From Tritrichomonas foetus (Eukaryota; Parabasalia; Tritrichomonadida; Tritrichomonadidae), in NCBI GenBank assembly GCA_001839685.1, contig MLAK01000704.1, positions 93,962 to 157,961 of the forward strand: a stretch of DNA of 64,000 nt, written 5' to 3'. The notes beneath the pieces were generated by a model, which saw nothing but the letters and a program-made list of their open reading frames with translations, was not told where the DNA came from and ran no database searches. Position numbers and translations under genes: made by a program. Of this stretch, positions 19,385 to 29,768 are shown one piece after another (position 1 is the first letter of the stretch; each line of letters opens with the position of its first letter).

Positions 19385-21131
19385 TGGAAAATCTTGATCA
19401 TTCAATCTTGATGTATCCTATTGAAACTACAAATTTGTCAAAAAATATTTTTCTCAGTTGTAAATTTTGATTCATTAATGATAAATCAATCATGTGAAGA
19501 CTTAATTATATGTTTTTATGGTCCAAAATGCTAACATGTTTGAAAATATGCGTCATTATAAACTTTACCTAATTTTTTCAAAAATAAGATTAATTTTTAG
19601 TTATTACTAATGTATGCTCAGGAAAATTCTCCAATATTACTCATCAATATTCATATTTCCGTATGGAAGAAAAAAAATAATAAAAATATGACAGACATGA
19701 TTTGATGGCAGACTCCTGATGATATGATCAAAACAATGCCATAACCCTTGTTACCCTTGAAGGATCCAAAACCAAAAATCATCAACTTTTGTCTGATAAA
19801 TGATATAAACGTTTAGAAAATCATCAAGAAACAAAAAATTAAATGTTAGAGTCAGTGATGAGATTAAATATATCAAATTATTGGAAATTTGTTTTCAAAT
19901 ATTCATTTATGAATCATATTATATATGAAAAAGGATTTTTTATGACATGTTAATTTTATATTTTTTATCACCATCAAAAAATAATTGCGTTTTTAATATT
20001 GTTGATCAACAAACTTTCAATCTTCTTGGTCATTTCAAAACATGAAACTATATTCATAGTCAATATTTGCTTTTTCGTAAATGACATGAATTAATGTCAT
20101 CATGGATTTCACTTCTATTGTATTCGTGGATAAGTATCTTAAATTCAATTTTTGAATGAAACTCCTGACAATATGATGAATGCTGAAGGTCAATTTTTTT
20201 TCAAAGCATTTGAGAAATCATAATCATCACCAATAATTTCAGATAGTTTTACATATATATACATAGGAAATGTCATTTTAATGATGATTTTTGAGAGAAA
20301 TTAAGCCGGCAGGAATAAAATTTATTCACGAAAATAGGAATAAAAACATGAAAGAGCATGACCACAAGTATCTACTATGCATGGTTAATTATATATTAAC
20401 ATGTTTCATAAGTTATTGGCAAATGAAATGGAAATTTGGAGATTAATTTCATTTGTGAAAAAACAAAATTGAAATGGATTTGATGAATATCTGAATCATA
20501 TCTCAAGAATGGATCAACAGATAACTTTGAAAATTTGAATATTAAAATATAAAGCTAATTGTATCATAAATATGAATGATATATTTCTTAATAAAATGTG
20601 AAAAGCTGTGAATCCAGTTTCTTACATTGCTGGTTTCACAAAATGAGGGGATTTGAATTAATCAATTGCGAAGAGATCAAAAAAAAATTGAATTGAATAA
20701 AATCAGAGTATTGAATTATTGAGAAATATACAATTGCTGGTTTGGTTTGTCTTATTTTCATCTTCGTTTGGTGAAATCCCGTGACCAAATTTGATTAGAT
20801 TTGATACGCTTTATTCAATTTTGTAGCGTTTTTAGTATTGAGTGTAGAAGTTTTTAGAATACCAAAATATATATATAGAAAAAATATTTGCTTTTCTTTA
20901 ATTAAATTGAAGTCAAAACACAATAAATCTCAGATTTTTTTAAAATTGTTGCGAATTATTGAGATATAATTATGAATATCTTTCTGTGAAAATGTTGAAA
21001 CTATAATAGAATTTCATTATCAAATTGATATTATTTATTTGTAAAAATGCTGAAAAAGAAGATAATATTGAGATAAATATACATGGAAAATATAGAAAAA
21101 TTGAATAAAAATTGAAAGAAGTAACAATTAA
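19385..21131. other. Long intergenic spacer
   Basis: About 1.75 kb, the longest stretch here without a gene, located between the divergent SNARE and SNF1-like kinase genes. It holds no convincing ORF, RNA gene or repeat array. Composition is uniformly AT-rich. Confidence 0.6.
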
Positions 21132-22376
21132 ATGGAGAACCTGTTTCCGCCGTCTATCGGCGACTATACCTTTTGCGGGATATTAGGAAATGGTGCTTTT
21201 TCCATTGTTTCATTGGCGGTTAACGTCAAAACGAACGAATATAGCGCGTGCAAAATTATTCCGAAACAAATAATTACCGCCAACTCGCTCGAGGAGCGTT
21301 TCGAGACAGAAATCAGAATCAACCAGCAACTTCATCACGTTGGTGTCGTCCAAATTCTCGATCTACATAAAGACGAACGCAATTTTTATATATTTATGGA
21401 ATATTGTCCAAACGGCGACTTTTTCCAATTCATTATTAAGAATAATACGCTAAATGAACCACTTGCTGCATACTGTCTCTTGCAAATTCTTGAAGGTTTA
21501 AAATATATTCATAAATTAGGAATCGCTCATCGCGACATGAAACCCGAAAATATTCTCATCGATGAAAACGGACATCTCAAAATTTCAGATTTTGGACTCT
21601 CTCGATTTGTCGGAAAAGGCGGATTGGTGACAACCCCATGCGGCTCGCCATGCTACGCCTCGCCAGAATGCTTAAGCGGGTACCCCTACGACGGAATGAC
21701 CAACGATATCTGGAGTTGCGGCGTGATATTATATGCGTCATTGACGGGGCAGCTTCCATGGACCAAACGTAATCAGAAGCAATTGTTTGATCAAATACGT
21801 AAAGGTGATTATAAAATTCCAGACTGCCTCTCAGAAGAATGTGGATCTCTCATCAGCGGTCTTCTAACTGTCGACATTGGCAAAAGATTGACCATTGATC
21901 AGGCGTTAGAACATCCATTTTTTAAAGAAGTTGAAAGAACAAATCCACAAGGAAAACCATATCCACTGATATCTATTCGGAAGGTAGACTGCTTCCTGGG
22001 AATGGCAGAAGAGGAGGCACTCATCACCAGCGAAGAACTTGAGCGTTCTCGATCATCAGCTGAAGATGGATTCGTAGAAGTGCTTAAACAGATTAATACT
22101 CAAGCACAAGTTGTCACAATTAATAAGAAGCCACCAACAAAGAAGAAGAGGCATAGGGTACCTATTGACTACAAGTATAGTAAACAGAGAAATACTAATT
22201 CTGGACAAGATCAGCCAACAAATGTTATTCCATCACAGAGTATGCAAGGATCACTGCGACCTCTTAATGTACCAAAGAACACGAAACATGCACACAGCGT
22301 GATGAAACCGGGACTTCTAAGGTCGAACGTGAAGCACATTGTTAAACCAAAGAGAGGCGATAATACATATGTTTGA
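21132..22376 (+). CDS. CAMK-group Ser/Thr kinase (SNF1/AMPK-like)
   Basis: Kinase of 414 aa. The domain occupies residues ~10-265: GNGAFSIV (19-26), Lys41 in SACKII, HRDMKPEN (Asp135), DFG (Asp153) and a short activation loop ending TTPCGSPCYASPE, the CAMKL signature, so Thr168 or nearby is the probable activating site. The hinge segment MEYCPNGD is also typical of this group. The tail (~290-414) is basic and Ser/Thr-rich without a recognisable UBA or KA1 domain. All catalytic residues are intact. The first ~600 bases are markedly GC-richer than the tail. Many similar kinases exist in trichomonads, so no one-to-one ortholog is claimed. Confidence 0.92.
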   Translation: MENLFPPSIGDYTFCGILGNGAFSIVSLAVNVKTNEYSACKIIPKQIITANSLEERFETEIRINQQLHHVGVVQILDLHKDERNFYIFMEYCPNGDFFQFIIKNNTLNEPLAAYCLLQILEGLKYIHKLGIAHRDMKPENILIDENGHLKISDFGLSRFVGKGGLVTTPCGSPCYASPECLSGYPYDGMTNDIWSCGVILYASLTGQLPWTKRNQKQLFDQIRKGDYKIPDCLSEECGSLISGLLTVDIGKRLTIDQALEHPFFKEVERTNPQGKPYPLISIRKVDCFLGMAEEEALITSEELERSRSSAEDGFVEVLKQINTQAQVVTINKKPPTKKKRHRVPIDYKYSKQRNTNSGQDQPTNVIPSQSMQGSLRPLNVPKNTKHAHSVMKPGLLRSNVKHIVKPKRGDNTYV

Positions 22377-22430
22377 AGCAAAATAAATAAAATAAAAACC
22401 ATGCGAATAATAATTTTACTTAGCATATTT

Positions 22431-22520
22431 TCATCTTTATTTTATTTTGTTCGTCTTTATTTTATTTTGTTCATCTTTATTTTGTTTTGTTCATCTTTAT
22501 TTTATTTTGTTCATCTTTAA
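22431..22520. repeat. 20-bp tandem repeat, 4.5 copies
   Basis: Four units of tcatctttattttattttgt, with single-base variants, plus half a unit. It lies between the convergent kinase and ARM-like genes and ends 8 bp from the latter's stop codon. Confidence 0.85.
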
Positions 22521-22528
22521 TATAATTT

Positions 22529-23941
22529 TTATTCGTTTAGTTTTCTAACAAAGTGATTAATGTTAATTGCAGAAGCAATTTCATATGCATCATTTTCTAA
22601 AAGCAAGACATCTGTCACTAATTCATGAAGCCATTCTTGAGAACAAATATTTTCATATAATGGTTGTGATATTTTTGATATGTAGTCAAGTAAATATTGA
22701 AGTGACATCAAGCCAACAGACAAAATATTGACTTCATCACAATCAAGAATCTGAGAATAGCATTCAATAAAATTATTTTCTATTAAAATATCTATGAGTT
22801 GATTATTTCCTGTCAATATCATTTGACAAAGTGTTGTACAACATTGAATACTGACAAAGAAAGATGATTGTCTCGCTGATTCTAATGTATATTGAAAAAG
22901 ATTCGATTGTACGAAAAGTGGGATTAAATTTCCATTATTCATTAAAATGTTTCTTATATCAATTAATAAATAGTTAAGTTGATCAGGAATATCATCATTC
23001 TCAGATAAAATTCTATAAATTGCATTCAACAAATCAAGAGTAACAATAGATTGAGTGAGCTCGGAATTTCCATCACAAAGAAATCTAAGGAAATATAGAA
23101 TCGATTTAATGGTTTTAAACTTTGTATTTGTGTCAAGAATAAAATGTTGTGCAATGATTTGGAAATTTTGTTGAACTATGGTTTGTTTGGATTGTGGATA
23201 AAGTTGAATAAGATGTCTTAATGAAGTAAAAATTGTTTTTATTATATCATAATCTCGATACTGAAGTAAAGTTGTGAATATTTGTAGAAATGATAAAATT
23301 TTTGAGTAATATAGATCTGAAACAGGTGGAAGAATCACAGATTTGATTAATACAACAATTTCATAACTGATTTTATGATCTTTATCTTCATTAAATATAG
23401 TGGAAATGTATAGATCAAGACCTTGAGAAAAAAAAATATTTTTGAACTTTGGTGAATATCGAATGACGCCTGATATTCCATCTAATATATAATGCATATA
23501 ATTATTGGTATTTCTATTAGCATATATATCAACCAAAAATTGAATAATCTGAGTATGATCTAATAAAACTGTAATTGCAATTGAATTGTAGCAATAATGA
23601 TATGAGATAAGTTCTAAAAGATAAGACAAAATATTATCTTCTAGTTTTGTCTGTAAAAGTTGCCAAATTAGAAAATGCAAATTAAAATATGTAAAAGTTT
23701 CAAGAGGAAAATCATTATCTTCGCAAAAATCTAAAATTTCTTCTAATGATTGACTCAATACATCATTATTCCGCTTCTCTATGTCAATGTTTTGATTAAT
23801 TCGAGAAATTAAGATTGGCAATTTCAGAAATTTTGGGTCGAGATCTATACCATTTTCAATATATTCACCATTTCTATTAATATTCTCTCGTTCTTTTTGA
23901 CCTTTAGCAATTTCTTCAACAATCTGAAATCCATCAATCAT
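22529..23941 (-). CDS. ARM-like alpha-solenoid protein
   Basis: A 470-aa protein made of short amphipathic helices throughout, with no signal peptide or membrane segment. The pattern of helices of 10-15 residues with Leu/Ile-rich faces resembles armadillo or importin-alpha-like solenoids, but no repeat is close to consensus. Ile, Asn and Tyr are very frequent, reflecting AT-rich codons. The ATG at 23941 is preceded by a TCATA initiator with a 6-nt leader, so expression is likely. The protein encoded at 41557-43128 has the same character and may be a distant paralog. Function not recognised. Confidence 0.7.
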   Translation of the reverse strand: MIDGFQIVEEIAKGQKERENINRNGEYIENGIDLDPKFLKLPILISRINQNIDIEKRNNDVLSQSLEEILDFCEDNDFPLETFTYFNLHFLIWQLLQTKLEDNILSYLLELISYHYCYNSIAITVLLDHTQIIQFLVDIYANRNTNNYMHYILDGISGVIRYSPKFKNIFFSQGLDLYISTIFNEDKDHKISYEIVVLIKSVILPPVSDLYYSKILSFLQIFTTLLQYRDYDIIKTIFTSLRHLIQLYPQSKQTIVQQNFQIIAQHFILDTNTKFKTIKSILYFLRFLCDGNSELTQSIVTLDLLNAIYRILSENDDIPDQLNYLLIDIRNILMNNGNLIPLFVQSNLFQYTLESARQSSFFVSIQCCTTLCQMILTGNNQLIDILIENNFIECYSQILDCDEVNILSVGLMSLQYLLDYISKISQPLYENICSQEWLHELVTDVLLLENDAYEIASAININHFVRKLNE

Positions 23942-23944
23942 ATT

Positions 23945-23949
23945 TATGA
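23945..23949 (-). promoter_or_regulatory. Inr-like element TCATA for the ARM-like gene
   Basis: Minus-strand TCATA with +1 at 23947, 6 nt before ATG 23941. Confidence 0.5.
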
Positions 23950-24302
23950 CATCAATTTAATTCATAAACCAACGTATCCAATATAACTATTAATAAAAGT
24001 GTTATCAGATTCAAAATTATCCCGATATTTCTTTTTTTGGCAAAATTATTTCATCTGATTCGAAAAATCAAATCTATGAATGGAGCGACTCGCACCTTAA
24101 CAAATGCGATAATAATAAAGAATAAATTTATATAGATACATACAAATTATTCGAAAATAATTACTTTTTAATTATTGAAAATATAAAAAAAAAAATAACA
24201 AATACAAAATAACATTAATATTCAACATATCCAACATATATTGCTTACATATAAACATATATTGTCATATCATTAGTATAGTTGCTAGTCAGATAATAAC
24301 TC
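23950..24302. other. Intergenic spacer
   Basis: About 350 bp of AT-rich DNA between two minus-strand genes. Nothing supported. Confidence 0.6.
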
Positions 24303-25646
24303 TTAATCGAGGGATTCAAGATCATTGTTGAAATCTGTTGTATCGAATTTTCGAGTTTCTTCATCTGTTAATCCTTTGTAAGTGTCAATATAATAATTCA
24401 AACCAGCATCAATCAACAAAACTGCCCCAGAATTATGGCCTTTTGCATATTCAGTTGCTGAAAAAACTGTGATCACATTAGTTTTCTGTCCAAATGGAAA
24501 AGTGAATCCTTCTTCAACTGTTTCATGCGCACGAATCAACATTTCGAATCCGAATTTTTCCATGAACATTTTTGCTGCTTTTTCACCAAAAGAAATACAA
24601 GAACCACGCATGTTTTTACCAAATCCTGAAATTGATGTTGCTGGATCTGACCAAAGAAGTTCATGAACAGTTCCAAGAGATGGAACTTCTTGAGGACGAT
24701 AGAAATTTGAAATTTCATCAAGTGATTCAATCGAAGGGGCGATTCCACCATGAACGCAGAAAATTTTATTGCCAATAATTGCAGCAATTGGCAAAGATTG
24801 AAAAACTGGTAAAAAGTTGGAATACTTTCTGTCTTTCTTAGTGCATTCATCTTTGAAGCCATAAGATGAGTTGACTGAAGCACATTCGTGGTTCCCTCTT
24901 AATAGGAAAATGTTATTTGGATACAATATTTTAAATGTTAGTAAAAGTAAAATAATGTCGAGTGAATCCGAGCCACGGTCAACATAATCACCAAGAAATA
25001 GGTAATTCGCAATATTTGGAAAACCGTATTTTTGGAAAATTCTAATCAGGTCATAGTATTGGCCATGAAGATCGCCAACAACAACAACGGGAGCTCCTAA
25101 ATGAAGAAGGCATGGTTGCTCAAGAAATATTGCTGATGCTGCCTGACAAATGTAGCTAATCTCAGCTTCAGAAACTGGACATTCAGATTTAATATTATGT
25201 GGAGATAAGATTTTATGAACAACTTCAGAAAGATCTGGAATTTCACTTATTCTTGAAATCCCTTCATACGTTTCCTGAACAAAATTGATGGCGATTTGTA
25301 AATGAATTTTAGCGTCAATAATAAGATTCCGTTTTTTCAAAACAGCGAGGTTAATTTCAGATTTCTTTTGAATTTGAACATGATTAGGTGAAAATTTTCC
25401 ACCTAACGACAATACCAAGTCATCTTTTGGTCCCGTTGGAGAAACAAATGTTAAGGTTGTAAAAGCATTACGTTGACCTTTTATTCGAGTAAGCAAGTCG
25501 AGGCGGAACGAAAATGGAACAGTTTTCGACGATGAAGGATTTAATATCAATAATCGGAATTGTTGTTTATCAACTGTGAATATTTGCGACTCTGTCCTTT
25601 CGTTGTTGAGCGAATCGATGGGAATGAACCAATCAAACCGATTCAT
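24303..25646 (-). CDS. PPP-family phosphatase with extra N-terminal beta-rich domain
   Basis: Ser/Thr protein phosphatase, 447 aa. The catalytic core is canonical: GDLHGQ (191-196), GDYVDRG (219-225), RGNHEC (250-255), CVHGG (297-301) and RAHE (372-375), so all metal ligands and the catalytic His are present. Unlike ordinary PP1/PP2A enzymes, which start within ~40 residues of the core, this one carries ~130 extra residues rich in predicted strands (e.g. FTTLTFVSPTGPKDD and NLIIDAKIHLQIAI). The Trp/Phe start, the Leu-Asp strand and the final NLIIDAKI strand recall a MATH/TRAF beta-sandwich, but this is only a visual impression. ATG 25646 is the first of the frame. The extra domain probably selects substrate or location. 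Confidence 0.88.
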   Translation of the reverse strand: MNRFDWFIPIDSLNNERTESQIFTVDKQQFRLLILNPSSSKTVPFSFRLDLLTRIKGQRNAFTTLTFVSPTGPKDDLVLSLGGKFSPNHVQIQKKSEINLAVLKKRNLIIDAKIHLQIAINFVQETYEGISRISEIPDLSEVVHKILSPHNIKSECPVSEAEISYICQAASAIFLEQPCLLHLGAPVVVVGDLHGQYYDLIRIFQKYGFPNIANYLFLGDYVDRGSDSLDIILLLLTFKILYPNNIFLLRGNHECASVNSSYGFKDECTKKDRKYSNFLPVFQSLPIAAIIGNKIFCVHGGIAPSIESLDEISNFYRPQEVPSLGTVHELLWSDPATSISGFGKNMRGSCISFGEKAAKMFMEKFGFEMLIRAHETVEEGFTFPFGQKTNVITVFSATEYAKGHNSGAVLLIDAGLNYYIDTYKGLTDEETRKFDTTDFNNDLESLD

Positions 25647-25820
25647 TCTTAAAAAAAAAGAGAAAATGGAAAGATTAAATAAAAAAAATCTACCGTTATG
25701 AATAAAAAACGATTATTTCGAATTCAAAAAGAAATATTTTCTTTGAGAATTTGATTCATTGAATAGTCCAACGACCGTTTAAAATATGTACGTTTGATTA
25801 ATTTTTTTCATTTACATCTT

Positions 25821-25825
25821 TCATT
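25821..25825 (+). promoter_or_regulatory. Inr-like element TCATT for the RT-repeat coiled-coil gene
   Basis: TCATT with +1 at 25823, 31 nt before ATG 25854; a second TCATT lies at 25808-25812. It favours the ATG at 25854. Confidence 0.4.
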
Positions 25826-25853
25826 TTTTCTCAACTTTTATAATTCTTCCATA

Positions 25854-26750
25854 ATGAAAAGTGTTCGAACATTTCGGACAGCAAGGACGCCAAGAACCGC
25901 TAGAACAGGTCCTGAAATTTATATGGATTTGAATAATCCAGTTCGGAATAAAACTCGAACACCGCTTGCGCCAGCGCCACCAGCTTATACGCCACGCCCC
26001 AGAGTTCATACTCAAAGACAATTTACAGATACTACTTCGTTTCGCGCTGTTGATGAGAAAACACATTCTGTCGAATCTGTCATCAATTCTGGACGGAAAT
26101 CAAAGGCTGCACAAGTTCAAGCCTGGATTGACGAATTCAATCCATCGCCAATTGAAGTACTCAGAAAAATCGCACAAGTAAGCCAACCACATCAACATCT
26201 CCTGAATTTGATCTGCGACGAGCTTGAAAAGTACCCGCCTGAAAAATTAAAAGATCCTATTCATGAATTGAATGATGATGCATTCGATCAAATCACTGGT
26301 ATTAAAATTCGTTCTCAAGACTTGGAGGGTGAAACTGAAGAATTAAGAATTGAAGAAGAAGAACTGAAAAGGAAATTAAAAGAAGCTGAAGATAATTTGG
26401 CTAAAACTAAAGACGAATATGATCGTTATAAAAGACTGGTTTCTATGTCAACTTTCACTTCTTATGAAAAAGAACAGGAAGCACTTAAAACAAATCACCA
26501 AGTCGAACTTCTGACAACTAAACCAGTAAATACAAATGATTCTAAAAGATATAATTCTATATGGGGAGAAAATAACCATCTAAGAGATGAAACTAAGAAA
26601 TTGCAAAAGAAAATTGATCAAGAAAGATCAAAGCATCATGAATATACTCAACGAAAAGCAATGAAAATTGCAGAGAAACGAAATGTTCCCCTGGTTGAGT
26701 CAACAACTGATGAAGAATTCTTGAAAATGAACACAGTCACACCAATGTGA
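25854..26750 (+). CDS. Coiled-coil protein with RTxRT-rich basic N-terminus
   Basis: A 298-aa protein. Residues 1-20 repeat an Arg-Thr pattern (VRTFRTARTPRTARTG), followed by a Pro/Arg-rich stretch to ~60. A compact segment at ~85-140 contains EVLRKIAQVSQPHQHLLNLI. From ~150 to ~290 it is highly charged coiled coil (EELRIEEEELKRKLKEAE). The frame is open from 25794, but only through a TTG; ATG 25854 is the first and two TCATT elements precede it. The basic Ser/Thr-Arg head plus coiled coil suggests a cytoskeletal or microtubule-associated protein, which is inference. Family not recognised. Confidence 0.75.
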   Translation: MKSVRTFRTARTPRTARTGPEIYMDLNNPVRNKTRTPLAPAPPAYTPRPRVHTQRQFTDTTSFRAVDEKTHSVESVINSGRKSKAAQVQAWIDEFNPSPIEVLRKIAQVSQPHQHLLNLICDELEKYPPEKLKDPIHELNDDAFDQITGIKIRSQDLEGETEELRIEEEELKRKLKEAEDNLAKTKDEYDRYKRLVSMSTFTSYEKEQEALKTNHQVELLTTKPVNTNDSKRYNSIWGENNHLRDETKKLQKKIDQERSKHHEYTQRKAMKIAEKRNVPLVESTTDEEFLKMNTVTPM

Positions 26751-27304
26751 AATCTTTCTTTGTTTTCTCAGATGATTATGCGGTTGAAGAGTTATTTTAA
26801 TATTGTTGTTTTATAAAATATATACTATTTAATTGACTTTTCTTCTTTAAAAGTACTTTGTTCATTGATGTAAAATCTAACTTCCAATAAAGGATGAAAT
26901 AAGTCTTTTATTATTTTTTGTATCTGATTCGACAAAACTATTCAGATTTACATATTTTTACTTATATGTCATCTAAAAAAGATTCAAAAATGTAGAAAAT
27001 TGTTACGTTCGAAGAAATCCTATCATTTATATTAGATTTTATTCATCCCTTGAAATCCAAAATCACTTCCAAAGTCTCCGTTAAACATATGATGAACTAT
27101 TTAATATTAAATTAAATAAACCATAAAACCAAATTCGAAATCATGAAATATTTACAATAGCTGAAATAAAAAAACACATTAAAAAACAAAGAGTTTTGCT
27201 ACTTTACAAATAAACAAAAATAATCAAGAATTTTCTGGCACCACAACCTTCAATTACTTCTTTTTCTTCTATCTCTTTTTATTTCTTCTAAATAATTTCA
27301 AAAT
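26751..27304. other. Intergenic spacer between convergent genes
   Basis: About 550 bp between the 3' ends of two coiled-coil genes. No gene, RNA or repeat is seen. Confidence 0.6.
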
Positions 27305-28255
27305 TCAAGGTTTCAAATTTTGAAGAATTTCATGTGATCGTGGTGGGAGTGATAAATATAATTTATCAATTTCTTCATTTACAGGGGTAGATTCGATTTG
27401 ACCTTTTGGCTTTGCATGAAGATCAAAACAAATGTTTCTTCTAATGAAATGTGGTGTTGCTGATCTTTTTATTGTAGAAGTGTTTGTTATTTCGAATTCG
27501 AGCAACTTTTTCCTTTTTTCTAACGCTTCTTGTTGCGTGGATCTATCTTTATGATATTCTGCTCTTCTTTGTAAGATCCACTCTCTCATTGCTGCTTCTT
27601 CTTTTGCGTGCTTGTCTTCAAGCTGTTGTTTTTTAATTTCCCAATGATGAATAGCTTCACGATATTGAGCGGCAGCTTCCTGTGCATCCAATCTTTCGCA
27701 TTCGGCTCTCAGCTTTCCTGCTTCTTCGAATCTCGATTGGAAAAAGAGTCTCCTTTCTTGTCTCATCATTGTCAACAGCGCAGGAGACCTTCTTCGGAAA
27801 TTCGCTGGCGTATCATCTGGTCTAGCATTCAAATGGTTTTCCATTTCACGCGCGTGCCGACTTTTCATTTTATCCCAACGGTTCTGCGTTGACGTTTCGA
27901 AATTTTTCTCGTTTTCAGTGAAAGCATCATCAAAAACGACTTCATCTGTTTGCGTGCTTGACTTTTTATTTCTCAAAGTGGTGAGCGCTGTTTTACATCG
28001 GCGATTAAATAAAGTCCTTTGAGCTTGTTTGGAAAAATTACACATCATTGTATGAACCTCGGCTGCTTTTTCATGCTTGTTCATGACGAGTTCCTTTTCG
28101 TGCTTTTCTCGATACATTGTGACGTAACCACGAATATCTTGAACGTTTCCAACAGGCGGTTCTTTCTCGGTTGCCATCATTTTTAAAAGAGCGGTTTTCT
28201 TGATTGGTGGGGCTTCACCAAGGGCTGGGAGAGTAGATGAAAAGCGATCATTCAT
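27305..28255 (-). CDS. Charged coiled-coil protein, conserved-type unknown
   Basis: A 316-aa basic, helical protein. The N-terminal ~50 residues are Pro/Thr-rich. A Trp/Met/Arg-rich centre (NRWDKMKSRHAREMENH) leads into RRRSPALLTMMRQERRLFF and a long coiled coil (~185-260: AAQYREAIHHWEIKKQQ). The C-terminus (PRSHEILQNLKP) looks folded. The frame starts upstream with GTG 28282; the first ATG is 28255. The general pattern of charged helices with SPALL.MM.QERRL resembles families of unknown cytoskeletal proteins in parabasalids, but I do not recognise one. Transcribed convergently with the RT-repeat coiled-coil gene. Confidence 0.72.
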   Translation of the reverse strand: MNDRFSSTLPALGEAPPIKKTALLKMMATEKEPPVGNVQDIRGYVTMYREKHEKELVMNKHEKAAEVHTMMCNFSKQAQRTLFNRRCKTALTTLRNKKSSTQTDEVVFDDAFTENEKNFETSTQNRWDKMKSRHAREMENHLNARPDDTPANFRRRSPALLTMMRQERRLFFQSRFEEAGKLRAECERLDAQEAAAQYREAIHHWEIKKQQLEDKHAKEEAAMREWILQRRAEYHKDRSTQQEALEKRKKLLEFEITNTSTIKRSATPHFIRRNICFDLHAKPKGQIESTPVNEEIDKLYLSLPPRSHEILQNLKP

Positions 28256-28527
28256 TTCTGTTTTTTTGTCTGACAAATGCACTTTCTCAGAAATTTGTAA
28301 TAATTTATAGAATTTTTCTGAAGTTTTATTCGAAATAACGAATTTCTATTCACAAAATTCATTTACCCCGCTTTTTTTAGGATATATTTTTTTATCAATT
28401 TAAAAAATATTTCTCTCAAAAATTCTGGTGAATTAATGCAAAAAAATATGGCATGGAGGTGTGACATTTTAGATAATCTGATTTATCAAACGATAGAGAA
28501 GCATTCAATTTATTCATTTTCTTTCAA

Positions 28528-28532
28528 TCACA
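28528..28532 (+). promoter_or_regulatory. Inr-like element TCACA for the DUF3447/ankyrin gene
   Basis: TCACA with +1 at 28530, 15 nt before ATG 28545. Confidence 0.45.
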
Positions 28533-28544
28533 TCTCCAATTGGA

Positions 28545-29720
28545 ATGGATAATTTTTTTGCTGATTTCAAAGACAATATTGATGATTTATCTTTTCTATC
28601 ACAAAAGATTTTCGATTACTTTGAAAATATTGATGATGATAAAGAAGAAGAAGTATGTGACAAATTAATTTATTATATCAAAAGGAAAAATATCAAAGAA
28701 GATCAAAATAAATATTCATCATTTCTTCATTTTCTTGCATTTGCTTCATTGGTCAGACCATATATTAAAAATATTAATCAAAAAGTCATAAAAATCATAA
28801 ATATCTTGATAGAACATTTTGAATTGGCATCAAGTTTTATTCCAAAAGTTATTTTCGATATTTTTATTAAAAATCACTATATAATACTTCATCTCTTACA
28901 AAGGGATATTATTCCTATTGATTGTTTGAAAAGAGAACTTAATAGAAAAGAAAGATTCATTCATTTGTGGTTTTTCCTTCCAGAAATGATGTATTTCCCA
29001 GAATTACTTTCTAACAAGGATTTTGCTCAGAAATGTACCAATTGGGACAAATGTTGTAAAGATATTAAAAAATCACGAGACAATATCATTAATGTCAATG
29101 ATTTGGCTTTAGTTATGATTCAAAATGATGATATTGAACAATTCATTCAGTTTGCCTCTCAAACAAATTTAGACATCAACACACAAATTGAAAATATATT
29201 TAACTTGGGAATGATGTGTGATTTTTCACTCGATCTTTTTCAGAATCTCAGTTTAATTGAATGTTCAATGCTTTTTGGTTCTTTGCAGATCTTCAAATAT
29301 TTGTTATTAAACTATGCTTCTATTTCGGATTCATCCCTAAAATATGCAATTATAGGAGGTAATTATGAAATAATTCATCTTTTAGAAAATCACCACTATA
29401 TTTTTAATAAAGAATGTATAGAAATATCAATTATTTTTCATCAACAAGAACTATATGAATACTTAGTTCAGATGAAAATAAATAAAAATCAACATTCTAT
29501 TAGTAGACACAATCTTGTGCAAATTGCTATTTCTAATTTTAATTTTCGATGTCTACAAAAACTTTTAAACGAGTTTCAAAGTGGCTTTTTAGATGATTAT
29601 CAAAAACATGAAATGATGGAATTCATTAACCCAAGCTCAATGCCGATCTTTATTGAATACTTACTTAAGAAATCATATATAGACCTGAAAACAAGAACAA
29701 CTGTTTTATTTTATTATTAA
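28545..29720 (+). CDS. DUF3447-type ankyrin family protein, N-terminal part
   Basis: A 391-codon ORF with the organisation of the large trichomonad DUF3447/ankyrin family: a helical N-terminal half, then degenerate ankyrin-like units (LIECSMLFGSLQIFKYLLLNY, ALKYAIIGGNYEIIHLLE-like). The ORF ends at a TAA where the first well-formed ankyrin repeat would be expected. That repeat and five more follow downstream (29769-30609), each intact but in shifting frames. So either this is a truncated but expressed protein, or the 5' portion of a broken or split gene. The promoter-like TCACA and an undamaged 391-codon frame argue that it is not old debris. Family members are thought to act through protein-protein contacts. 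Confidence 0.72.
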   Translation: MDNFFADFKDNIDDLSFLSQKIFDYFENIDDDKEEEVCDKLIYYIKRKNIKEDQNKYSSFLHFLAFASLVRPYIKNINQKVIKIINILIEHFELASSFIPKVIFDIFIKNHYIILHLLQRDIIPIDCLKRELNRKERFIHLWFFLPEMMYFPELLSNKDFAQKCTNWDKCCKDIKKSRDNIINVNDLALVMIQNDDIEQFIQFASQTNLDINTQIENIFNLGMMCDFSLDLFQNLSLIECSMLFGSLQIFKYLLLNYASISDSSLKYAIIGGNYEIIHLLENHHYIFNKECIEISIIFHQQELYEYLVQMKINKNQHSISRHNLVQIAISNFNFRCLQKLLNEFQSGFLDDYQKHEMMEFINPSSMPIFIEYLLKKSYIDLKTRTTVLFYY

Positions 29721-29768
29721 TTGTCTTAACTTCCTTTCATTACAAATTTTTTATCATTTATTTTTAAG

